Shown here: one piece after another, positions 1-11,577 of the stretch
Position numbering within the stretch: the stretch's first letter is position 1
Layout: every line of letters begins with the position of its first letter
NCBI GenBank assembly: GCA_030544215.1
Contig: JARZZO010000011.1
Location: forward strand, 18,306,501-18,370,500
DNA length: 64,000 bases
Direction of reading: 5' to 3'
Origin: Zantedeschia hybrid cultivar
Lineage: Eukaryota; Streptophyta; Magnoliopsida; Alismatales; Araceae
Translations under genes and position numbers: made by a program
The notes under the pieces: model-generated
Databases searched by the model: none
What the model was told of the DNA's origin: nothing
What the model saw: the letters and a program-made list of their open reading frames with translations, nothing else

Positions 1-597
1 CCCAGACAGGCCGTGCACATGTCCAAACTGCTCCCAAATGGCTGAAACACAAATCAATCCACAAAAAGACCATCATCAAGCCATAAAGATGCTGGAGTCA
101 CTGTTGACGTCCTCTGCCGGCGGTAAACGTGGGCCGGTCGAACCGGACCCATGCTCTGGTGTCCTCACCAGCCACCATTGCACATCATGAAAAATAGCTT
201 CTACCAGCCTGTCTCCTCCTTGTGGCATGCCTGAACACCAGGTGATGGAAGCAGCTCCATCGAATGCTAAACCATGGTAGCAGATTTTCTTTTCCCTTGT
301 TTTTGTGGGGGGTCTTTCAGAGAGAAGGGGTGACATGGTCTTTGTCACGGTAAAGTGTTAATCTGAATGTGATTAGTTAGAGTGACAAATGTTCATGGCG
401 AGGTTATGAAAGAGGACCCATGGTGCACTTCTTTTGATGCTATATGGTAATAAACTAACAATCGGAAGTCTACTCCTTATTTCTTTCTTTTGGGCAAGGA
501 GAAATACTCATAGACTACTGAATGATTTGAGATACACGTTCGGTTCATGATGAAATCTGGGAGGTCCAGGACAGCCAGACAAGTTCAGCCTTGTTCT
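1..597. other. no gene recognised (left edge)
   Basis: I see no recognisable coding exon here. A 90-codon open frame on the minus strand (76-348) has no motif I know. If the leucyl aminopeptidase exon at 6823-6951 belongs to a gene entering from the left, this stretch would be part of its last intron. Confidence 0.4.
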
Positions 598-639
598 TTT
601 TTTTTTTTGGTTAAAAAAAATACTAAACTTACAGTTTAG

Positions 640-3600
640 TCATAGTTGGACAGCAGATGTTGGGCATCAAGTTCAGCAAGCTGGAGTAAGTCGGAGGGGA
701 AATCTACTGACCGGTGCTCTGTAGTTTAAGAAGTTCGAGCCTTGACTGCCAGCCAGTTTGACACCTGGTTTGATTCCCTAAGTTCATATTGAGCTTCCCA
801 GTATTGAATATTCACTAGTATCTGACTGATGGAGTGTGCCCAATTGAAGACTGACATTGGGGCCAAATCCGGGTGCAGGATGTAGTTGATGCAGTCACTA
901 CAGTTGCTGAAATAAAAATGTTGCTGTTCTGCACCCGTAAGGCTGCTTTAAGACCTTCCCAACAGGCTATGAGTTCTGCTTGGAGGGCGTTACTACTTCC
1001 CAAGAAGATCATACCGGCTTTAAGAATTTCTCCTTTGCAGTTGCGGATGACATATCCAGCCCCTGCTTTATCTTGCATAGGATCGAAGGCTGCATCCACA
1101 TTTACTTTGATGAAATCAGGTGCTGGTAGATTCCATCTATGGCAGATTCTGCTCATCATGTTAGAGTGTTGATTGGTCTGGATGTCAATGCTAATGGGGT
1201 TATCAGTTAAACGGTAAGATTTTGCTTGCAAGAATTGGGTCATTCCCAGTTAGCAACCCAAATGACCATCTTTACAGAGGGAGCTTTGTTCCTGAAAACG
1301 ATGGAGTTTCATCTTTTCCACCAGTGCCAAAGAATGAACCTGATGAAGGAAGCCTTAAAGATTGAATTTCCATCATTTCAGTTGATAGGAGAGAGAAATT
1401 TCCAAAGTTGCTGGAACGAAGTAGGAGTGGGATCCCAACCAAAGTTGTGAGAAATGTCCGACCACAGACACAGATTGAGCGCAGCCAAAAATAGGTGATG
1501 TATGTCCTCTGGGCTAATGCTACAAATCTGGCATAGATCAGAATGGAGGATGTGCCAATTTGCCAGACATAGATAGGCACACAGTTCAAGAGTATTTTCC
1601 AAAGGAACATTTGGATATCCCAGTGGTGGGCCAAGACCAGATGGATTTCCATATGTTGTTAAGTTTACTTGCTTGGGGGTCACTGTCGGAGAAGATTGAG
1701 TAGGCCAATTTAATGGTGACAATTCCAGAGCCTGAATGCCTCCACATGATTCTATCTTGCTGGTTGGATGAACCCATGGGATGTTCAGCTAAGATGGCAG
1801 CCAGCAGATCCTGTCCCATGAATTGACTCATGATGATTGCGTTCCAGTTGCCATTGGGAGGTTTCCAGATATCAAGCGATTGGGAGGGGTCAACACATTG
1901 ATGAAAGTGGGACACTTAGACAGTCTGCCTGAGGGGAGCCACATATCAGAGTACCAACTAATAGAGCTACCATTCCCCAGTTGCCAAATAAAGTGATCCT
2001 CAGTCTCCTTTAGAAGCTTAATGATGTTCTAGCAATGTGGGAGGTTTTCTTAGAATTGATCGGCTTGGAGAGGTCCTGTGAATGGAAATATTTCGCTTTG
2101 AACACCATGCTCCATAAGTTGCCAGAGTCTTGGTGAAGGGTGCCCACAAGTTTGATTAAGGCTGCTCGCTCGGTTCAGCAACTGAGTAGAATGGATGCCA
2201 AGACCTCCATCTGATTTTGATCTAGAAATAGAGGCCCAATTCTTCAGATGAAGCCCTTTCTTGCTGTCCCCTTTTTCCCAAAGAAAATCCCTGCAAGTTT
2301 TGTCTAGCTTGTTTGAAGTTGAGGAAGAGAAACAAGAGGTCTGAGCCCAGTACAACGGAATGGAGTTGAGGCTATGTGCGATGAGGGTTCTTCTTCCAGC
2401 CAAGCTTAAGGAGTGCCTTCTCCATCCCGATAGTTTCTTGTGCATCTTCTCCTGCAGCAAGGGCTCGAGCTGAGGTTTGTTGTATTTGCTGGTGATTGGA
2501 ATACCCAAGTAGATAGAGAGGTTGTTTTTCCTTGAAATTGACAGTATGGATTGAATTCTGGAGGCAAGCTTCCTCAGGGCAGCAGGGCTCAGAATAAGTG
2601 AAGATTTGAGGGTGTTAATACTCTGCCCGTAACAGGAGCAGTAAGCAGCCAGTACCTTCTTGATGTATTTTGCGTCGTTGATTTTTGCCTTGGAGATAAT
2701 AAGCAAGTCGTCAGCAATGAGCAAATGGCTGATAATGGGAGCTTGGGGATTTGCCCTGAAGCCTGAAATTTGGCCTCTCTCGATACAAGGGTGGAGAGAA
2801 GCTGACAAGACTTGCGAGCAGATGATAAAGAGGTATGGTGATAGTGGGTCTCCCTGTGGGAGGCCTCTGGAGGAGGTAAACCAACTGCCAGGAATGCCGT
2901 TAGTAAGAATGCTGAAGACTGGAGTCTTGATACATTGGGTAATCCAATTGATCCATCGATTGCTGAAATCCTTTTCAAAACACTAATGACAAAGTCCCAT
3001 TCCAACCTATCGAAGGCTTTTTCCATGTCCAGCTTCAATGCCATAAGGCTTCTATTTGGCTTCTTGAGCATAAGGCTCTGCATGGCTTCTTGAGCAATCA
3101 ATATGTTGTCTGTGATGCTTCTTCCCTGGACAAAAGCTGATTGCTCCATGCTTATCAGTTTGGGGAGCACTTTTCGCAGCCTGTTTGCAAGGATCTTTGA
3201 TATATTTTTGTAAAGTTCATTACAAATGCTTATGGGCTTGAAGTCGGTTGTTCCTTGTGGGCTGTTTACTTTTGGGATGAGAGCTATGTAGGTACCATTC
3301 AGCTTGGGATGCATAACACCAAAGTTGAAGAAGGAGATAATTGCATCCGCCACATCATCCTTGATAATGTGCCAGTAGGATTTGTAGAAGCTCCCCGAGA
3401 AACCATCTGGACCCAGTGATTTATCTACTGGCATCTTATGAATGACCTCTTCTATTTCAGCTAAGGTAACATCAGCCTGGAGATAAAAGGCTTCCTTGGA
3501 TGTGAGTTGTTGCAGGTGAATGGAGCTGTCCACGCATTTTGAGCTCGAAGGATCCGAAGTCCATCTGTTAGTAAAATCCTCCTCTAAAAACTTTGCAATG

Positions 3601-4785
3601 CTGTTTTGACCGAGAATAGTGTTTCCCTTGGGATCCACAAGGTGTTTGATCTTATTCTTGCTTCTTCTGATCAAAGTAGAAAGGTGGAAGAATTTGGTGT
3701 TGTTATTCCCTTCAGCAAGCCATCTAGACTTGGCTTTTTGCTTCCATCTGATCTCCTCCAGGTTGCAAAAATTGTGGTATGCTGCTGTCTTTGTGTGCAA
3801 AATGTCAAGTTGTTTGGCCGAAAGCCCTACAAGGCTGTCAAGTTTTTGAAGCCCCCCAATGTCCTGGCTGAGTTGCTGAGTTTGGGTTGTAAGGTTGCCA
3901 ATCCTGTTTTTGTTCCAGCCACGTAACTGATGCAAGGTTCTAGATAATTTTGCCATCACTCTCTCCATAGAGCCTCCCTGACAAGGTACGTTCCAGCTTT
4001 GATTGGATGATGTGGGCAGCCTCTGGAACGAGGGTCCAGAATCGCTCATATCTGTGCGGAGAAGGACCTTGCTTTCCACAGTGGCTATCAAGGGATAACA
4101 ATATGGGGCAGTGGTCGGACCCAAAACAAGGGAAATGAGAGATCCACATCTCTGGGAATCTTAATTTCCAAGAGGATGAACATAACCCCCTGTCAAGTCT
4201 TTTGCCAGCTCGATTGTTGCACCGAGTGTAAGGGTAACCTTTAAAGCCTAAATCCAGGAGCCCAGTGGAAACAATGAATTCCCTGAATTCACGGCAGCTG
4301 ATGGAAGCCCTAAAAGGCAGACCACCCCTTTTTTCATCTGCAGAAGTAATGCAATTGAAGTCTCCGAGCATGAGAACATCCCCCATAAGATCTGTGACTT
4401 GCTTGAGATCATCCCACAGCTCTCTTCTTTTCAACTAGTTGGTGCTTCCATAGACGGCAGAGAGGACCCACGAGAATTCGTTGCCAATGGTAACAGTCAG
4501 GTGAAGAGCTTGGTCAGTAACAATATCGACAGAGATGAGCCCAACGTCATTTTTCCATAGAACGTAGATGCCTCTAGCAGCATTGCCTTGAGTCGATTTG
4601 AACCATCCCCATCCAACGCCCAGTTTGTTAATAATAACTGGCTGGTCTTCAGAAGTGTTGTGAGTTTCAAGAAGGATGACAATATCTACTCTTTCTTTGA
4701 GGATAATCTTGGTGCAAGTGTTAATGAAGAGGGATCTCAGCGCCCCCCTGCGGTTCCAGCAAAGAATCTTCATCACAAAAATCAT
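640..4785 (-). pseudogene. LINE ORF2: endonuclease - reverse transcriptase - RNase H, broken
   Basis: ORF2 would nick target DNA and reverse-transcribe the element RNA. The endonuclease starts at an ATG at 4785 (MKILCWNRRGA, then LLETHN and LGDFNCI, then GSDHCPI). It is split by a TAG at 4435-4437; the next frame continues in phase, so this is a simple nonsense mutation. The frame shifts again near 3950-3990. The RT palm has LDMEKAFDRLEWDF near 3010 and IADDLLII (the A/FADD box) near 2720, with a frameshift between them near 2990. RNase H begins with IKVNVDAAFD near 1110 and shows LQAELIACWEGL near 955. The tail reads to about 640. Given the breaks no functional protein is expected. Confidence 0.85.
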
Positions 4786-4821
4786 GAGGGAGGAAGGGCA
4801 AGGTACCTCGCAGGCCCTGGA

Positions 4822-6130
4822 CTACAGGTGCCTAAGTCGGGAGAGGGAGATGGATCTCCTCTCAGAGCTTGTGTGCCTCCTGGATAGTTTGCAATCGTGC
4901 AGGCTGGGCAATGAGCTGGCTTCTCTAAGGGATAAGCGAGCGTATGCAGAGCTGTGGGGTTTCCTTCGCAAGCTACCCTCTTTTGCTGAGCAGGAGGCGG
5001 TGAAGTCAAAAGGCTTACACAACTCAGTAGGCGGTAGGTCAGAAGGAGCTGCCATAGAAGGATCTCTAGCTGGATGCAGAGCAAGACGAGCCGGACTGAT
5101 GGGTTCCTGGTTGGTTTGGACATCAGGCACCTGGCAAGGCTGCAGAAGCAGCAAGGTGCCTTGCCGAGTATGAAGCACTGTTGCAGTCGTCAGCAGGCTT
5201 TTTCAGGGCTCCTCACACCCCCACCGTTGGATGTAGATCTAGTCCTCTGAGGGCTCGACAACTTGACACTGTTTCTGCGTGCCTCGAGACCTGAGTCACG
5301 TGGTCGCTTGAACCTGGCTGGCTGGCTGGGAGGGGAACGAGTTTGGGGAAACTCGCTTGGCGGACTCAGGAGAGGGTGGACTTGAGGCTCTCTCCGGACG
5401 CCGGGATGGTTGTTGACGGACGGTACGCTGCTTCTGTTGACGGTGAACCTGTTGCCATTCACGATCTTCGGACATCTCCTGGGGCTTTGGTGGGAGGTTG
5501 TCAATGGTGGCCTTTTGAGAGTTCAGGTCCTGCAAGGTTTGATCAGCAGGAGGTGGCTGCTGCAGCAATTGCTTTTTGCCTGGAGCCTGGGCAGAGGAGC
5601 CACAAGGGTGCTTGGGATGGGAGATCAGGCCACAGTGGGGGCAGGTCGCAGGGATTCGTTCAAACATGAACGCCTGCCAGAAGCTTCCTTCCCCGGTGCA
5701 GACATTGGTGGCGCGACATAAAGGTTTATTGAGGTCGATCTCGACACGGACACGAGCAAAGTGCCCGAAGCACACCTGCTCGGTAATGTCGTCGGCCTTC
5801 AAAGGGGTCCCTGCCATGGAGGCAATGCGGAACAGCAGGTTGTGTTCCCAGAACTATTCTGGGAGGCACATCCAAATCTCACTACTTTGGTGGGGTGGGC
5901 TTTGCTCGGGAGATAAAGTTGTGAGACCAATGCTGGACTGCAAGTGGGGAGCCACCGAGCATCCAAGGTCCACGCGAAAGTATCTCTGCAGCAGCATGTC
6001 CCTTCTGTAATCTGGCTAGTGCAAAACCATTTGGCAGCAGGTTCCAGTCCTTCCAAAGCTTCAGAAGAGAATCTCTCAATAACTTTGCACTGGTTCTAAC
6101 ACCCAGACACTTGGCGATAAGGCAATTTTC
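4822..6130 (-). pseudogene. LINE ORF1 (DUF4283-like, CCHC zinc knuckle), broken
   Basis: This is the nucleic-acid-binding first ORF of the LINE. Seen: a DUF4283-like stretch (FALARLQKGHAAAEIL, SRGPWMLGG) around 6040-5930, and a CCHC knuckle CPHCGLISHPKHPC near 5630, which fits C-x2-C-x4-H-x4-C. A basic, Gln/Pro-rich tail follows. The frame changes near 5830 and again in the tail (5190-5300), so the copy is not translatable as one protein. It lies just upstream of ORF2 on the same strand, the normal LINE order. Confidence 0.75.
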
Positions 6131-6267
6131 CTAGAGGCTACAGCTGACTGCATTTCACAGTCCTGGAAAGGTGATAGAGTTTGCCTTGAGGTTCACCATT
6201 CCTGGATTAGGATGCATTGCTCCAAGGGAAGCAACTGGAGGAGCGATGGGCTTGACTCATGGCTTGC

Positions 6268-6455
6268 CGTATTGGATCAACTCGTGCCGACTTGGACGAC
6301 TCGTACTGTATCAGGACGAACCCGAGTCGGTGCGACTCGACCGAGCCTATACAATTTGGAAGAACTTCTCCATGCGACTCGTGCGAGTCGACCCGACTCG
6401 TACAGGATCATGGGAGATCCGAGTCGGTCCGACTCTTCGAGTCAGCGAACCTTGG
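6268..6455. repeat. cluster of CGACTC / GAGTCG motifs
   Basis: About nine occurrences of CGACTC or its complement GAGTCG fall within roughly 190 bp, several as back-to-back palindromes (for example CGACTCGTGCGAGTCG). Spacing is irregular. It lies between the LINE 5' end and the leucyl aminopeptidase exon; it could be LINE 5'-UTR, a decayed tandem repeat or a small TIR element. Confidence 0.5.
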
Positions 6456-6822
6456 CTTGACTATGTCTGCCCAGGACTTGCTGCTGGAGGTCCCTACCCT
6501 GGGAACCGGTGGAAAGCACAGAAAGCCTAGTTGAGAGCTCAGGACTGAAGAGTCCTGATCAGCTGGAGGGAGGATAGAGTTCCCTACCGAGGGAAGCTTT
6601 TCCTCACTTTAGTCCTCGGGGGACGCCTTCGTCCTCCCCTTCCGCCATAGAACAGAATCTAGGTAGGAGCATATAAGCGTAGAAATATTTCCAGTTGTAA
6701 CGAACAAGAACATGAGCCATTACTGGTATTTATTTCTGTCACTTACAAAATGATTGGCTCAAAGGCATGGTGTAAACAACCAAGGCCATGAAATGGAATC
6801 TAAATTGCACTTGTTTTTGCAG

Positions 6823-6951
6823 TTTGTTGATGAGAAGGTCCAGTGGATGCATATCGACATGGCGGGCCCTGTCTGGAACGAAAAGAAACGCGCTGCTACC
6901 GGGTTTGGAGTCTCTACCTTGGTAGAGTGGGTTCTGAAGAATTCTTCTTAG
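6823..6951 (+). CDS. LAP: leucyl aminopeptidase (M17), last exon only
   Basis: The 43-codon terminal exon of a plant M17 leucyl aminopeptidase, a di-metal hexameric exopeptidase that removes N-terminal residues. A TTGTTTTTGCAG acceptor precedes TTTGTTGATGAG, and the frame reads FVDEKVQWMHIDMAGPVW, then an ATGFG segment, and ends LVEWVLKNSS before TAG. This is the conserved C-terminal end of plant LAPs. The metal-binding and catalytic residues are encoded upstream and are not in the window, so the rest of the gene must lie left of position 1 (LINE in the last intron) or the exon is an orphan. A possible AATAAA signal is at 7052-7057. Confidence 0.8.
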   Translation, partial: FVDEKVQWMHIDMAGPVWNEKKRAATGFGVSTLVEWVLKNSS

Positions 6952-7724
6952 TTGCAGTCAACGCTCTCTTTTGGTGTGGTGACAGGTGAGAATGGCTCCC
7001 CCCTGGACCATGCGTGTCCAGGAGAAAAAAAATGCAATAAGATGAGATTGAAATAAAATGAGGCATGCAAAGCGTACAGTGTTGTCCAGAACTTTTATCT
7101 ATGATTTCCTCACTTGGGATTGTGCACTCCTACACGAATGAAAACTAAGTGCGTGGATTCTTCGCTGTGAGACACGGGAAGCTTGTACCTTTTATGAATC
7201 GGGATGATCAAATTCTGAACCCCTAAAGGAAAGAGGAAAAGAAGAGAGGACAGAAATAAATGAGAAATACTTGCTGCAATGGCCATTGACAGTGCAGTAC
7301 AACTGCTGTCCAATTGAGTTGATCGAATGACACGTCATTTAAGGTGCATGGCACTTCCTGCAGGAAGTGTAGGAACCACATGCTGTCTGATCTATCCGAT
7401 TGAATGGCGGCTATAATACTACAATGCCCTTGGACATTTTGGCAAGTATTTCCGAAGAAACAAATAACATCTAGGCAGAAGAAGGGCGAGAAGTAGCACG
7501 TTGCTTTGGGGTACGTTGGAAGTCTTGCGTATTAATTTGGGTGTCGTAAGTTTTGCATCTACAATGTTATGAATACATCATGTTTTGCATCTACAATGTT
7601 CTGAACATATGTCCAACATGTGCTTTGCTGAAGTCCAACAAATGATAGTGGTGTTATGTGTCAAAATATTTGGCTTACGCCGAGGTGATCAGTTGGGGAA
7701 AGGAAGCTTGGAAACCCATAGGCT
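6952..7724. other. LAP 3'-UTR then intergenic
   Basis: The first about 100 bp are the probable 3'-UTR of the aminopeptidase exon, with AATAAA at 7052-7057. Beyond that I see no gene or repeat structure; a 67-codon minus-strand frame at 7110-7313 has no recognisable motif. Confidence 0.4.
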
Positions 7725-8715
7725 CCCCTTTGGTAGAGGGATAGGATAAAAAAATGTTATTCCTAAGGGATAAGTTATCCCGGGATGACCCTCATTTTAC
7801 TTTGGTATGTACATACTTAATCCTTTTGGATAAATTGGATTATCCCAGGTTAACTCTCAAATTGAGAGGAGCTGACATTAGTCAAAAGTTGGTTAAGGCA
7901 GTTTAAAAATACAAAAATACTGTTGTTGATGCACACTTAACCTATTAGGATATTATTCTTTATTCATTGTAGCATGTACGATATAGTTAATTGAGTATTA
8001 TAATGTTATATATGACCATGTATAGTATTATATTATTAAATTAATTAATTTATAAGTTATTATATTTTTATATTATTATATTTTAATTAAATAAATAATT
8101 ATTGTATTATTAAATGTCATCTATAGTACTTTTATGCTTGGTTGCATTTACTATTATATTATTGTTAACCATGGACTTGTAGATTAGGGATTAAGTATCT
8201 TTTTGAATGTTAATTTACGATCTAAAATATTAGAGGCCAAAACATTCGACAAAACAAAAAAATTAACAAGTAATTTTTATTTAAGATTTTTCATTAAGTA
8301 GAAGACAATAGAATGTTAAACGTTTTCTTTATCCTTACAATTTACTATAAAAATGCTGAAAAGACTGAACAACAAAGGTAGATATTAGTAAGGAAGTAAT
8401 AAACGTGAATTCCTTAGCAGTGAAATAGACGAATGATTAGAAGGGACATATTTTAATCAAATAATTAACAAAGCTTCTGTCTTCATGTGAACGCCGTACG
8501 TGGGCGTCGTCGTCACATGGGCATGGTCTTCGAATGGGCATGGGTCGGAGTTAATCCACCTGGGGAGGTGGAATTTGGAATCCTAGTTTAATCAAGGGTT
8601 GACACTGTCCTGTCTCGGGATATTCCAGATTTTGAAATCTTACATGTCAAAGTAAAAAATAGGATGGATCAGGGATATCCCAAGATCCGAAAGGAGTTAT
8701 CCCCCAATCAAAGCA
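7725..8715. mobile_element. AT-rich non-autonomous TIR element (probable)
   Basis: A block with GC-richer ends and an AT-rich core. The left end reads CTTTGGTAGAGGGATA and the complement of the right end reads CTTTGATTGGGGGATA, an imperfect terminal inverted repeat. GGGATAA-type motifs lie just inside both ends, as in the element at 60.4-62.1 kb. I could not identify a target-site duplication, so superfamily and exact ends are uncertain. Confidence 0.35.
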
Positions 8716-9922
8716 TACCTAAATGAATATATTCTTTGCCATTTTTGGGTTTTCCCAACACGCTCTTATCCTTGTTGCTATCTGCTTAGTACTCGGTAGT
8801 GCTTGGCGTCAAGTGTGTGTTCTTTTTAGCCATTTGATGTTTAAAAGTAGGTGCAATTATCTGCCAACTAGCCAAGGAAAGTTTATGCGTTGTTTCCTTG
8901 CATGTCTACGGGCTTTTCGGGACATGAATAAATAATATTTTTAGAGGGTGTTTTGATTTTCTCATAATCTACAAAAAAAATTAGGGGTGAATGGGAAATG
9001 GCAGATGACATCTACATGTTCCACATCATCTATATATAAATCAAAGCATTACAAAAGTCAAAAAGTGCAACGATTACAAATAGAATTTAATGGAGGGCAA
9101 ATGTTATTACAAAAGGTTTTTAGACACTTATATTACCCTTTGACTGTCCCTAAGTTTGCGCTCTCAAACACAATTTACAAATAAAATGACATTTGATTAT
9201 TTTTTTGGGGTAGTTTTTATTATAAGGCTCCATGGTAACTAAAAGCGGTCTTGGTGAGACGTCATGGTACGTGGAACATAAAGACGTGTGCATATGCGCA
9301 TGCATATTCCCAGTTTCAATTGCGACAGTTTTAATGGATTTTAACATAGTTATGTTGAGGATCTAGTTCTTGAGTTTCGTTGTTGGTTTTTTGCTTTCAA
9401 TTATAAGTTTCGAATTAAAGATTCATGAGTTGGAGTAAAATGGAGTCAGTTGTCAGAAAAGGTTTTATTTGGCATAGTTTTCATTTGGAAGCATTTTTAG
9501 ATTTATTCTTAGTTAATTTCCACTAGATATTAAGTCTTGGGCGTAATCTATTAGTTTTCCTGGTCGTCTTTTAGTCTCTAACTAAAAATAACCAATCATA
9601 GCTTCTAAGGTTGTGGCAAAAATAGAGTTGCTAAGGAACATTTGACTTATATTACTATCCAGAAATAGGTTTTTCTTTTGTTGAAAAGAAAAGTCAAGAG
9701 CGACTTCTAAGTAAAGCTTTGCTAAATACATTCTTAAATAAACTCACATCTAAGTATTTAAGTTAGAGCTATGTAAGTTCTAAAATACTTTCAATTGGAA
9801 ACTATGGCAAACATGCCCTTGTGTAATTGAGTTCTGAACTTGGCCGTTTAAAATGCGTTAGACATCAGAAAAAAGGTTGAAAGATCAAATGTTATCAAGT
9901 GACTTGACAAACTAGCATGCAC

Positions 9923-9957
<35 letters not shown>

Positions 9958-11295
9958 AAGAGAGAGGAGTTCTACTGTGCCACCATCCGTGCAGTCCCCC
10001 CTATCTTGATGTATTACTATAAATTTTTAAATATTCAATTACTCTCTTAGGATAATTTTATTTCTTGAAACTTAATTTTCACGGTTGAATTGTATTCGAA
10101 TTGATCGTAGCCGTCCAATCTTGTAAAAACAAATTAGTGATGAATACTAAAATCCTAGGGGATGAGAACAACTTAAGAATAATTTGACTAATTTTTTATG
10201 ATTTTTTAAAACTGAGATTTGTAGATACCCAATGGACAGTTATGATTTAGTTTCAAAATCGGATATGATCGGACGGTGAAAATAAAATCTCAAGAGAGGA
10301 AAATAACCTTAAGAAGAGTAGTTGAATATTTAAAATTTTATGGCGAACTTTATTGTTTTTCTAACATAGGAAAGGTGATCAAAACGGTGTGCGATTATGT
10401 GGTTCGCATAGTAGCTATATACACACACTCATGCATTACTTGGACATTAGAAACTTCCAAAGCCATGTTTGGGACACGTCCTGAGTGTGTGTAGATCTCA
10501 ACGTAGCTATTTTGAGGATATGACAGTAGATTTTGAAAGTCATTATGTAGTCTTTTAAAATCTTTTCAACTTCCAATCTAACTCTTCAAATTAGGACTTT
10601 TTAGAATGAGGCTAAAAAAAGACTGCTAGGAAAGTTTTTGACTTGTAATCATCCAAGATTTATTACAAGTATTAGGACCCATCCAAAATTTATTACAACT
10701 ACAATCACTCAAATATCTTTTGTATTGAAAGTGGAAGTTAAAAGGTAAAATCAGTTTGGCTAAGGGTCCATTAAGCATCACTCAAATATCTCTTCCTCGG
10801 TGTTTCCGGTTCTTAGATGAACGCAAACATGGATTTAGTTCTAAGGATGTTGCGAACAAAAAAATCCAATAAAATGGCAGGCACAGAACAGAAGCACTGT
10901 TGGTTCTTCGAGCACGAAACCATCAGATCGTAAGAATAGAGAGGAAAATGAAATATATTCTGCAATCAAATTTGATAATTAGATCCAACAAACAAAAAAA
11001 AAAACAATTTACAAGCTACACCACAGGTTGGAGTAAATAAGCTGCAATATCGGATACGACCTCTTCTTTTCTTGGAATTACATTGCAAACGAGAGAAATG
11101 CTTGCTGCACAGCTGTTGTTTTAAGTGATATGATGAACAACACATCATTTACTCGCAATTAAAAGCTGATCCAGGAACAGAGAACTGGATCTGCAAAGCT
11201 CTCTTCCGTTTTTGTTGAACTCATCCGAAGAAAAGGCTTGTGTTAAACCTGAATTTTTTTCTTCTTAGTATTACTAGAAGAACCTAAATAACCAA
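8716..11295. other. AT-rich intergenic, nothing recognised except one microsatellite
   Basis: No exon, RNA gene or element end was recognised. The only structured sequence is the (TA)n(GA)n tract at 9921-9966. Confidence 0.5.
9921..9966. repeat. (TA)n(GA)n compound microsatellite
   Basis: About 18 bp of alternating TA followed directly by about 28 bp of alternating GA. Confidence 0.9.
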
Positions 11296-11577
11296 ATGCT
11301 GAACTCAAAAGAGCCCCTCTCATACATACACACAGATGATTTGTTTGTGCTTACTGTGGATAGGAAGCACCTCACATTCATAACGAAGATGGCAACAAGA
11401 TTGGTTCCAAACATTGGTATACGCAAGGAAGCATTGGACCTATATCAGAAACAGGTGGTACCCAAATTACAGCTCATTTGTTCTGAACCAGTGGAAATCA
11501 TCTTAGAAAGATCATCTGCCTATGTGAATGCCCTGAATAGCTCCTTGTTTTAATTAAAACACTTCCCAATAGACCTG

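Larger units (their letters stand above)
598..6200 (-). mobile_element. degenerate L1-type LINE (non-LTR retrotransposon)
   Basis: A near full-length plant LINE on the minus strand. In element order it has an ORF1 with a CCHC knuckle (about 6130-4822), an ORF2 with AP endonuclease (4785-3950), reverse transcriptase (about 3900-2100), a C-terminal region (about 2050-1270) and RNase H (1243-640). A run of 11-12 T at 598-609 on the plus strand is the expected poly(A) tail. Reading frames are broken by at least one in-frame stop and several frameshifts, so it is dead. The 5' boundary near 6.1-6.2 kb is approximate, and I found no convincing target-site duplication. A likely setting is an antisense insertion in the last intron of the leucyl aminopeptidase gene. 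Confidence 0.87.
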
